A stretch of 64,000 nucleotides of DNA from Ptychodera flava (Eukaryota > Hemichordata > Enteropneusta > Ptychoderidae): positions 6,820,001-6,884,000 of the forward strand of contig NC_091942.1 in assembly GCF_041260155.1 (NCBI RefSeq). The letters are read 5' to 3'. The position numbers were made by a program, and so were the translations under genes. The notes under the pieces were generated by a model, which ran no database searches, had not been told where the DNA came from, and saw only the letters and a list, made by a program, of their open reading frames with translations. Below are positions 11,716-24,300 of the stretch, one piece after another; within the stretch, counting starts at the first letter, position 1; the number at the start of each line of letters is the position of its first letter.

Positions 11716-14700
11716 TCAGTTTATATTTGATAAATCTTTGATGGCTCTGAATTCAGCTTCGTCGAACTTGACGTTGAGTTTCTCTGCCATCTTTTGTAGG
11801 AGACTGCTGTGCAGGTCTAGCATCCGTGTCAACAGCCGCTGTCGTTTCTGTACGCTGGTGGACAACGGAGTGAGAAAATACAGTAAATGTTATTATAATA
11901 CTGAACATCTCTTTGACCATAGGGCTCGGTCCTTGCACTCCGGGAATATGGATACCCGTGTGTTCCAAAAAATCACGGAAAGGGGCGAGGTTTTTATAAT
12001 TAGGGTTCTGCAAACAATATTAAATAGCAATGACTGTAAATTGACACTATATTTCATCTGGAACAATAATATATGTAAAAACGCAATGTACAATCTTTAC
12101 GATGGACATAAATATATATTAATTAACCCTTTGAGAGCTGTAATTTTCTCACCAAAATTTTACTGCCACATTTTACCAATTTTTATGAATTTTTCTGAAA
12201 TTTTTGTGATAATTTTGGACCAAATGGACATCATATTTCATTAGCTACAGTTTTTGATCAAAATTCTGGCAAAAACCTTTTGGGTGTGGAATCAAAACAT
12301 CCCTGGATTCTTAACAGGTTTGTTTGATGTACGGTGTTGCATTCATGTTTTGTATGTTTTTTGTTCAATCCATCATTCAGCACAGGCGAAGGCCCAATTA
12401 TAGGGTGAGGTACGCATAACCAATGGAGCAATGATGAGTAAAGTGCCTCACTAAAGAGCACAACACCGTGTTTAAGTACTAAACTCGCCGTCCTCTGACG
12501 ATGAGTCCGTTACTATGGATGTATTCTATATATTGGAGTCTCCATACGCTATCAGCAGCTGTGGAATAAACCTGATACGCCCGATCGAATAAGCCACTGT
12601 GTGTACTCAATAGCAGTTACACTGAGAATATTTTCAGCATGGAATTGACGTCATCGTTACCGAATCACCCCTTCTCTTTCTATTCATGGTAACCGTTTCC
12701 AACGCCTATGTTCATTATCGCATACTACAGTTTTTATCTGACAAGGTGATTATTTTGCAAGTTTACTCTGGAAACTGAATGGGGCAAAGCAGGCAAAAGG
12801 CAAACTATTTTGTACCATTTTTGTTTGCATCATATATAATACAGAACACTATATACCCTTACACGCCTCGGGAACAGGTATTCGAACTTTTTCAGATGTC
12901 CATAACACTGTTCTTATCTGCTGATTGTGCGGATTCATTTTGAAGCTAAACGGAAGTGAACGAACTTTTCATCGTCACGTTTTTGTGTAAATCGAAAAAA
13001 AAAAGTATTTTACCATATGGAGATAACGCAGGACATTGCGGTCGTTTTGAATTTCAAATATTGGCAAGTGTTAGATTATTTATTCAAGCCGTAATCCGAA
13101 ATTTGCACTGTGACGTGATTCGTGAATTTTATTCTCAATTATTGAACTGAATGGTTGCAAGTTTCGTTGAGGACGGTTTTTGACTCGGTGTTTTGATACC
13201 CATGTATATATTACCTCGATCGAAATTCTTCTATATTTCCAATCAAGGCTTCCGCTTCTTCCGTTTCCGACTTTTCCGATTTCCCCGTGCCTTCCAATTC
13301 CCGTATAGCCGTCGAGACTCGGTCTTTCACCTGTCAAGTAAAACAAAAATACAGAACGTTACAGATGTACAACTATTTGATAATGCTAATTTTTTAGAGT
13401 TGGCTTCATAATGTTTCTGATGACTGGCTGCAGAAAATGCAGAAAATACAAACTCTTGTTGTCATGGTTTCATCAAACTGGAGACTGGGAAAGATTTATT
13501 ACATGCCTCGCATATCGAACGTCGCGCGCTCCATAGAATTCAATGGTAACTCTTCGATGACGTCGCGGGCCGCAAAGTCATCATTGGACTGAAAGTAAAC
13601 CGGAACTATTTTCAACTTGACAACTTTTTGATGTAAAAATGTTGAAATTTCATGTTTTGCACAGGAAATCCGGTTTTTGGAAAATTTTGCAGAAAAAATT
13701 GAAAAACCGCATAACAGTAGTTCAAATATATCAATGCACCATTCGATGATGAAAATCGTTCCATTTTTAAAGGTTTTCCGTCTAAAATGGAATAAAGCAT
13801 CTGATTATTATTTGCCTATAAATGTAAATATTTTGAGTGAAAACTGTGTAAGAGAGGCATGTAATAAAAATATTATAGCCCAAACAAGGGACTATGTACC
13901 CTCGGGGCAGGAGATCATTTGCCCTCCTTACGTCGGGCAAATGGTCACCTACCCTCGGCACATAGTCCCATGTTTGGGCTATAACATATATTATCGCTCA
14001 GTGAAGGGAGTATATCCGAACTGATACGAGTAATGAAATAACAAACAAACTTGCCTTACTGCAGCAACGAATGGCGTTAGGTTCCACCGTCAAGTTCGGA
14101 ACGTACAATTTACGCTGAATAAATTTAGGCAAACTCCTTTCCATATGATTTAGCAGATTAATCTATAAGGATCAAAACGACAGAGGACACAACACACAGA
14201 AAAAAATTATGACAAATGTGGTAACGTCAACCAAAGTCATGAGGTAAGATTAAAATTGGCAGAAAAATTTAAAACATAGACCCTCGAGAAAAACCGAGGT
14301 ACTGCTGTCGGGGACCGCTTGGCAAATAAACTAAATATATTCCAAGCTAGCTTATATAAAGAAACAGCCGCAGTAACCTGTCCCGTTTTTCTCGAAGATC
14401 TGTGTTTAAACCGTGCCTATACAAAACGACAAAACCCATGGTGCTGAACAGTACACCTCTGCTAGATGACATCACAGGTTCCAACATGTATCTTTTTAAT
14501 GAGATTGCTACTTTATCGTTATGTCAAGATGAGCTCTCTTTAGAAATCTGTCGTCGTAAATCTTCATCTTTGTAAGAACCTGTGAAATTCTTCAGAACAG
14601 GATCGTAGTATCAGTAGTTTTATTTATCACCATGACCGAGGCCACGTTATTGTTCTTGAAGTCTTTTTGTACGAGTTGTTCTTTAAATGACCATTCAGGC

Positions 14701-17700
14701 ATCATCAAAGTAAGTGTCCGTTTTGCCATAGGTCACCCCCTGGGTAATTCTTCATGTGTGCTTTAGCTTACGTACCTCCATTTCTAGTTTCTCGATTGTC
14801 GCTGTCTTTCTGACTTCATCAATGTCACCTACTGCCACACCGAGCTGCAAGGATATACATGCCATTCGATTAGGTTCCCTTATAATTTCCTATTGAAGGT
14901 GGGATTTTACCCCCTCAGTTATAGTCTGGGTTATTTTATAGACGTGTGTAAATTGAATACTCTTTCCTTTTGTGTGATTATTTAGCCAAACTGCAGTCAG
15001 TAATTGTACTGCCATCAGGTCATCGGCACAACAAACATTGCTAAGAGCGTTAGTCGACCCGCCCGTGTAGTTCAGTGAACTATCATGTGCCTAATAATAG
15101 AAAGTCTGCTTTTTGATATTATTTGCAACAATCAACCTAGAGATTACAGATATGACGTCATGATAATCAGTTTCCCATACAAAACAGTCCCAATCAGAAA
15201 TACTAGGAAGTAAATGACAAGCCTGTATTACCATTAAATTCATCAAGACTATCGGCATGACGAAGATAAATACGATGTACATCACCAGGGATATTTCCTC
15301 CCATTTATTCAATTCTGGGTTTTCGTTGTAAAACGCGTCGGCGTAGGACAACTCGCCAATGGTCATCACCAACGTGGTAATCAGGGATTTTCCCAGCGAA
15401 CTGTAAGCGTCCTATAGAAGCAACAAAATAAGCATACATTCAGACGTCATTAGCTTGTGCAAAGTTGGTACACACATGAGTCACGATTCTATTGGCAAGT
15501 GTGTCTTTAATAATAGAAAAACAATATCATGATTGAATGGCTAGTTGAAAACGTATTTTCCATCATGCCTAAGATATGTTTTTTTTTTGCTAAATGTTGC
15601 ATTGTATTTTTTACTTATATCATGTAGATCAGTAGACGACGCTGACTTTGTTGCCCTTAATATCATCATCCGTATACAGAACAAACTGTTAAGGTTGCTT
15701 TTTTCTGCACTAAGTCTTAAATGAAAAATATTGCTGGATTGCTGAATAAATCAAATGTTTTCTACTTGAAATATAATCTGGACTTCCAAATGGTGGCAGT
15801 TAGTCGACGAATAATTGGACTGCAATTTACAAGTAGAGGGGTATTACAATGAAGCTCACTTACCAAAGTAGCCAACAACATGTAGAAGGAGAAGGCGAAA
15901 CCGACCGCAAAAAGTAGATATACCAACCCAACCTAGTGTAAATAATTTAGAAAACTTATAAATGATCCTTAATATACAGCCTCTTCAGACTTTAAACACG
16001 GGTATATAATCAATTTCAATGTGTTGGATATCGTAATTTTTACCAAGTACGCAAAAATATGATTCCACTCACCTTTAGAAAGGATTTCAGAACTTTGAAA
16101 AACATGACGACATATAGACCGAATAGACTTGTTCTGGGAAATCAATGGGAACACTACAATTTAATGAACTGTAATTTACATGAACAGCGAAGTCTCGTGA
16201 ACGGCAACGTTGTATAAAGGGTTTCATTCGGCATTCACGTTTAAGGTAGTATGCGCTGCGAAAGTGAAAGACTTGAACTTTTGCTCAAACTTTCGTAAAT
16301 GAAGCTTTCAGAGAAAATAAAAATCAGGGGTCACCCTACAAAGTTTGGTACTAGAAAAAAAACAAATTACCAGACATTGGTTATCGATATTTGCAATTCA
16401 AAATGGCCTCTCGATTTCGAAAAACTAAGATGGTCGAACATTTTTCTGACTCCAAGAGCTTTAAAATGAGTCCCAACAAGTGGTAATTCAGAAAATATTT
16501 ATAAAAATTTGAAAGAGCGAATATTTCTTCCCGAGGAGCATTATACCTTAAATATACTGACTAAATGTACGTGCCAACATACGTGCCGACACATTTGTGT
16601 TTGTTTTCGAAGTCTAGGTGACTGGTTCGTCATCCAACCAATTAAACCCTTTACCAAAACGTTAAATCAGGCACTTTTCCGTCTTTCTTTGCAGACTGTA
16701 TCCTTTATTCCCTTGTCTTACCTTCTGAAGTACAGAATGAGATTCAACCAGGAGAGGAACAAAGCTATCGCTCCGCTGGCCCATTGCCCGGTACAGGGTC
16801 TCTTACCAGGTGGTAGGATGAAGTACAGGGCGCTGATGTACAGCCCCCAGTCGACCCAGTTCGAAATCTCCATGAAATAGCGGTATCCCTGTAATCCGAG
16901 AACAGAAAGTCAATAATTTTATCAATCAGTAAGGATTCAGAAGAATTATCATAATCACATTTCAGTGAGCGGAACCTCTTAAAGAATTTCAACCAAAAAT
17001 CTGACGTGTTATTCCCGATGATCGAAATTATATTTTAGGAAATTATTCGTCACGCATGGGCTATTCAATATCTCAGTAACAGTTATTTTATTATTCCATG
17101 CCATAAATACATGCTTCATGCACGAATTAAACGTTTTGCTTTCATGAATTTCTAAAATTGAAAAGCATATATCGATTAAAGTAGTCATAACAGAGCATTT
17201 TATTTAATTTATCGCATGACCTTTTAACCATGTAAAACTTTCAAAATGTTCATGTTATCATCCGCTGGGCAGCTTCAGCACATGCGCAGTCGGGTCCGGC
17301 AGCTGGTAAAACCGCTATGTGAGTGAGTTACTTTACCAGCTGTTATTGCGAGTGTATCGAACGGAATACGAGCAGTTCATGCGGCAGTCAGAATGGATGT
17401 GACTCAACGCTGGACATGACTACGCTAACTATACCTGACATTCTGTGACCGCATCGTTCATTGTTTTACATAGAACTTTACGTCAAGTCTCCTCTTTGTC
17501 TCATGGTTATTGCTATGACATTCTATTCATTTATTCAAGAAACGCTACATTTGTGCACGGTGCTAGACAAGGAAGCCCTTGTGCTAGCGAACTCGGCGTT
17601 TTACAACTATCAATCGATTGATCGATTGATTCCTCAATTGACCGATCAAATAACACGGGTCACCCTTTCGTCAAACGATACTGAACGAAGGTTGGAATGT

Positions 17701-20700
17701 CCTCTTTGACATTGCACGGAACGTATCCAATGGCAACTGGAGCACAACGGACTTGAATCTAAAAATTGTGTAAAAAATTGAACGTAATTTCAAAAGACAC
17801 GTTCAAACTCTATTCATCAATGTTTAAGTTGAATAAAAGCTCTAACTTGTTTTCGCAATTTTTGCGCTAAATTTGGTAAACATTTTTATACTAACTTTTG
17901 TTGGTATACCCGCTCAAACGCCGGTTGATGACAATTGTTTGAACAAAAGGCACAGACGGTGAGCATAAATTTCACGCCCGTGGTATAGATGTAACATGTT
18001 GGGACCCGACTCTCATATATTCAGTAACGATGCTTTTGACACACTGTGTGTGTACATTGGCAGACTGAGCTGAAGGATTAAATAAGTTTCAGGATAATTT
18101 TGGTCGAAAGCAAATCGGGTCGCGTTACAGAACAAATATGACATAGAAAAAGCATCAACAGGTACCACTACCGCATATTAATGATAAAACATGGTTGCTT
18201 GTTTTGACATTTCGATAGTTTAAGATCAGTTGGACGAACAAGTATAGACCTAGCCTTATTTCACGCGCAAGGCAGATTTCTAAGTCTCGTTGCGTGCGCG
18301 GATAATTGTGTAACCTTCTAGTTTATAAACAATGATTTTTTGATAGCTGGCAACAAAACCAAGACTTGCGATATGGCAGTATACATGGCGTTCTTCTTAC
18401 CGACTGGAGTAGTTCATAAAATTCTCTAAGAACGCAGACAGATAGGTATACGGTGATAAACAGCTCCAGGGCAAATAATTGTAGTCTGTTTAGGTCGTAG
18501 CCTGGAACGGTTATAAAGCGTACGCTCTGTGTGAAAAAGAATAAAACAGTGATCATTAATTAATATTACTCGAAAAGACATTTGTGTCTAGCGAGGCTAT
18601 CTTTTGTTCTGAAGAGCTTGGTTGAGCAGTAAAGGTTGAAAACACCAGGGATGTTAAAATTTAATCGTTTGATAACACTTTATGTTACCGGCAATTTCAC
18701 ATGATGATTATTACAAACAAGAGTGCGAGACTTCAGATCTACGAGAAGGTACATTGTTAGGGCCCCGTTTGCTGACTTCCCTCGGGCGGTTTTGTGAAGA
18801 ATACAATGGATTGTTCTGATGAGCAAGTACGCACATGGCAAACAAGCTGCCTTTATTCTACTGTTTCCTGCATACCGAGCTAGCCAGCAACTCACTGGAG
18901 GATAGCGTGGCAGTTCAATAAAACAAACTCACCAAACCGTGGGGTATGCTTAAATTGAGTCCGGCGGGTAGGGGACAGCCCTTTCCGTCCTTCGGACTGT
19001 TGAATATGTGATCGGTGCCGAGGCATAGATAGGTCAGAGTTAGCAGATATGCCAAATATATGAAGACATCGAACAGAAACATAGCCCGGCCGAATGTTTT
19101 CCTGAAGACGAGAGATTGAGACAACTCTTTAGAAATGTCAAGAAATTTGAATCGAGAGAATTTCGCAAAGGCATGTAAAGATTTAAGAATAATTGACTTC
19201 AGACGCTCTCCAACGAGAAACAGTGACATTGGAAAATAAATTGTCGACAACATTAAAGAAGTGTTAAAGTTTCGATAGATTCAGAATCTATAGATAGTAT
19301 GACACGTCGAATCATGTGACTCTCAAGTTCATTGTAAAATCGTTCTAACGGCTATTAGGAGGATAGTCGTAGCCAAAGGCGAGGCCAGCAGGTCAATCAC
19401 TTCGTTAAAGTACAAATACTTACCACTTTAAATCTAGTAGGGTTCTGCAAAGTTCATGGGTTAAAAGATTTTGTCTTTTCCAAGAAACCATTGTCTGCGA
19501 AAGAAAACGATACGTGTGTTTGTGATTTTCTCTAGCTAGAAAAATACTGTCACAATTCAGCAGAGATAAAATTCTCCTAAAAACATCTTATTTGACATAA
19601 GTACGTGGTAAGTTCGTTACGTATGTATGTACGTATGTATGTATGGATGGATGGATGGATGGATGGATGGATGGATGGATGGATGGATGCCGTATTTGTG
19701 TATGTATGTATGTATGTATGTATGTATGTATGTATGTATGTATGTATGTATGTACGTACGTACGTACGTACGTACGTACGTAACGTACGTATGTATGTAT
19801 GTATGTGTGTATGTATGTATGTATGTATGTATGTATGTATGTATGTATGTATGTATGTATGTATGTATGTATGTATGTATGTATGTATGTATGTATGGAT
19901 GGATGGATGGATGGATGGATGGATGGATGGATGGATGGATGGATGGATGGATGGATGGATGGATGGATGGATGCCGTATTTGTATATATTTTATTAAAAT
20001 AATTTTTTCAATAATAATTCATGTTCTTATAGTCACTGAAATTGATTATTTTAGAATAGTGATTTTTGCCAGACCATTTTTCGACACAAATGAGCGTTTA
20101 TCATCATTTACATCATTTACAGTGGAAGTGTAAAAAATCATCAAGACAACGGAGTTTTTGATCCGGTGACGCAACTGTACTAACTTTTAAGGCCGTCCAC
20201 TTCTTTCCAAGAGTTATAGCTGTCACAGAATCAGGACCGGGATCAACATGGCGAAAATTATACGTCACCTGAAAAAAAGATGGCATTTAAGACCTTTAGA
20301 CCCAACAGGTGTCCCGTAAAGGTCGGCCCATATTTTTATATATCATTCGAGGAGAAGCGATAATGCAATCCCGGGTTTTATAACTGATGGAATTTATTTC
20401 GCGATCCAATCCTGTTACTTTGCTACGTTTGTCACACGACTATTGTAAGGGACATTTTATCTGCTTATGTCAATATAATACTAGATGTAACTTTTGATGA
20501 TTTTGTTAACTATTTTCATTTTGTATGTGACCTGCAAGTTTTCTTTCTACTCCCAAAAGTAACAAACATCCACTATTTTTATAACTTGTCAGCACAGAAT
20601 GTATACGTGTAAAGTTTACTATTATTGTTTACATTTGAATTTTAGTCCGGACTGAAACATTACATGTGTACAGGGTGAGTTGACAAGCTTAATACAGCGT

Positions 20701-21266
20701 ACATCATAATCTCTTAGGGAGAAAAGCAATGCATATCAATCGTAGATGATATGAAAACAAAAAAAATAGTAAAAGAATTGTTGATAGTTACAGCTGATGT
20801 CATCTTGATGCCGGCTTAAGGTACATGTAAGTGCCGTTTGACTCGCATACAAGCAACAAACAAACACATGTGGCATACCTTGAGGTCAGGATCTTGTTTA
20901 TCTTTGCGAGTGTATCGTACGCATTTATCTAAAACCGTGTAAGCAACGTTTGGTAGTTTTTCGATGAGGCGGTTGAAGGATGTGAACCCTTTATCGTCAT
21001 GTTGTGAAATAATATCTTGCCACCTGTTAAATACCGAAACGAACAACTGTAAGTCAAAGCTAGTTTTCATCAAGACCTGCTATGAGCACAAAATGTATAC
21101 TTCAAGTAGTTGAATTCACGTAGAAAAGCAAATCATAAGGTATGACGTCAATCGAATACCTATGATCCATCCTGAAGAAATGTATTGTTTTGCGAAGTGT
21201 ATCAATGAACAATGAATGAGTAAACCAAATGATGACAATGTTATATGTATACTTCAACTACTTGAA

Positions 21267-21317
<51 letters not shown>

Positions 21318-24300
21318 TATAGTAAATTATAGTATATATATATACTATGGAGAGTATTTCATTTGTCTGAAATCGAATCCCTGAGTTAGTATACTACACA
21401 ATCCAAAACCCTCTTATCTCACTCATCGCCACTACACGAAATGAAATGCAACGCTATGTAAGACAATGCAAGGTGAGATAAATCGAGATTAAACAAGAAA
21501 AGGAAACCCATTACTTTATTTTGTTTATCATTAAACGATTCCAAATTAAAGCACACTTTTTAAAAAATTCATACTAAAGGACGAGACGTATGTTCGTGAC
21601 ATTACTATGGCGATTTTCCTCATTTTAGACTACTAGAAAACCACGAATATTTAGACATACTTTTTACTGTTGATGATGACAGTAGCCGTGACATCTTCTT
21701 GGTTCTCGGTTGCTATGTCAAGACAGTTTTCTCCCTTGCTGTTCTTCATCAAGGGATTGGCGCCTTCATCGATTAGATACGAAGTGACTTCGTCGTGTCC
21801 GTTGGCGGCGCTCAAGTGTAACGCAGTATTCTGCAAAATACAGGACAGATGGCGATGACTTTTCCTATGAGTTGAGCATTCACTGTTGCAACAACCACAT
21901 CGGGTAGTATCTATTTTAGTAATGAAAATTGATTGAGCAACTGTTTGAAGGTTTGCTATGGCCAGAGATATCAGCAATTGCAAAGACGAATGATCAATCT
22001 CTAACCATTTGAACCCCGACCTCCTGGTAACTTCATGGTGTCACTGCTAAGACTTACAGCCGAGTAAATTATTCAAAAAGTGAAAGAGATCTTAAAGTAC
22101 GAGTTTCATCTTAACAACTTCAGGACAAACAATGAACCATAAGAGACTATGCTTACTCGATTCTTGTCCGTGGCATCAATGTCGGCATGGTTCTTAAGAA
22201 GTGTTGCCACAACGTCAACATGACCCCCAGCCGCTGCCAAAGCCAGGGCTGTGCGTCTGTTCTCATCCCTGAGAGAAAAAAAACCAAAAACATTCAACCA
22301 TCTTACGCGATAGTTCGCATTTCTATGTCTATTGATATATATTCATTCCAGTAAATTGACAGGATCATAATACACTGACAAACAATTACATGACACATAA
22401 GTTGCGGGATAGGAGGGAGGTTTCTAGAAGTATGATATAAATGCATGTTAATTAATGTAGCACAGAAGTCTATCAAATATTGAAAATTAATCCGTTCTTC
22501 AAAATGTCATCAACACCTTGTAAACCTAACAACAGCACGTTCCTCAGTGACACTTTGCAGAAAAAATCGATCAGTGAATCTGCCGTGAGAAATTTCCCGT
22601 AGGATAGGCTACCTGCTTCCGATGTCGGCACCCACTTTCAGGAGGTGATTGACGACCTTTAAATGACCTGCTTGACTGGCCAATAGGAGTGGAGTACAGC
22701 CATCACCGTCGTCGTCGTTGATATGTCTGACGTCAACTACTGCGAGGGCTTCTATACACTCGAATCGGCCTTTTCTGTGATATGAAAAAAATGTACAACG
22801 AACAGAAACTGATGTGAAAGTGGAATGAAAAAAAAATCGGAAGAGAATGGAGAAAACGTGAAATGACAAATCACAGTAAAATTAAATAATTTAGGCCTAT
22901 ACGAAACTTTGAAAAAGGAAACAAGAAAATGTACAGTGTCTTGTTACGTAGGTAGTGAATACTCTCTCTATGGAAGGCTTCCAACCGACGTATTTACACG
23001 CAAGCGGTGATTTGTTATCGAAACAATAGCACGAAAACAAAAGGCAGTTTTATGAGAGCACAATAATGGAGGCTGACCTCAACTCAGAACTTGAGAGTTT
23101 ATTTGACAACAGTTCTACGCAACGACCAAACATGCTAAGTTAAATGATGATAAGGCCACCTACTTTGCTGCTAGGTGTATCGGCGCTTGTTCGTTGTAAT
23201 CCCTTATGGATATCGACGCATTGCCTTTTATTAGCAGATTCAAAATCTAAAAGAAACACAAATAAAATGATAAAACATGCAAGACGCTGTGAATCTTTCA
23301 TTCTGACCCTGTCAATCAGTACACAATGTGTTTCACTACATATTTCAATACTTTTACTGGCGGAGAAGGAGTTTTTGTACTGAATGCAATCAGCCCATTG
23401 ATAAAATTATACATAATATGAGGTCTTACGGGTAATTGTCACGTATGAAACAAGTTTGCGATGAAAGTATATTCCTTTACAAACAAACAAACATATGTAA
23501 TGTTGATGACTTTATATTTATCAGCTTTTGAAAAAGCACAGTGTTATTTCGGTCACCCACATGGATCAGCATCACTCATGAAGAGCCATTTTGCTGCCAA
23601 CGATGGCGCTATCTAATAGTCCGGATATATGGTGTTTCATTGGAATGATATTACAAAATAAAATACCGACCAATTCCAACTAACCTTAATATTTCCCGTT
23701 TCCACGGCAACGTGACTCGGAGTCTGCTCGTTCTTATCCTTGTTCTCAATCAGCGTACATCCTCCATAAACTTTTTCCAGTATCATTTCCACGAAGTCGG
23801 TGTGGTTCCCTTCGGCAGCCCAGTGAAGGCAGTTCTTCAGCTCCCTGTCCCTCGCGTGAACGTTTGCGTTGTTCTCTATCAGATACTTGGCTGTCTCGGT
23901 CTGCCCCTTCCACGCTGCCGCAAGAAATGGCGTAAAACCTTCGACGTCACGTGCTTCCAATGTGGACCCCTGTCCCATAGGAGACGGAACTGAATTACTG
24001 CAGCGGCGTGACAATGTCATATTCAGATTTCGGACCAACAAAACAATTGTTACAGAAAATATGGAAACAATCACTCAATCACTATAAGACAATTAATATA
24101 TATGTCGATTTTGTTTCAACAGTGGCTTATCAATATCACGTTTTAACACAATGCTGAACAGTTGAATGTCGAATGACGTCGGGAAGTTTTGTTAACATGA
24201 GCGAAAAACTGACGATATGTTGCCATATTCAGTGCACTAGATTTTGAGCAAAGCTGTGCGTAAAAAGTATTGAAATAAAAACAATGCATTGAAGCAAAAC

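Larger units (their letters stand above)
11716..14844 (-). other. Gene B TRP-like helix and C-terminal tail, exons 23-26
   Basis: Exon 23 (14776-14844) begins [15 protein letters not shown], matching human LIGLAVGDIAEVQKHA. Exon 24 (14055-14162) has [10 protein letters not shown], matching KKLPLWFLRKV. Exon 25 (13215-13330) is rich in Glu/Lys and probably helical. Exon 26 (11716-11854) has heptad-like [18 protein letters not shown], a likely coiled coil for tetramer assembly, and ends SNIN-stop. Confidence 0.88.

Noticed and set aside
12120-12480. AT-rich stretch starting CCCTTTGAGAGCTG that looks like an interspersed repeat
   Set aside because: No second copy in this window and no inverted ends, so I cannot support it.
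13080-13346. Gly/Arg-rich frame overlapping gene B exon 25
   Set aside because: It is the wrong frame of exon 25; the frame reached through the GC donor is charged and helical and joins the last exon in phase.
17300-17342. CAGCTGGTAAA/TTTACCAGCTG inverted repeat
   Set aside because: Only 11-bp arms in a large AT-rich intron; too short to call an element.
19605-20133. Open frames of 130-168 codons with MYVC and MDGW repeats
   Set aside because: Translation of the GTAT/GGAT microsatellite.
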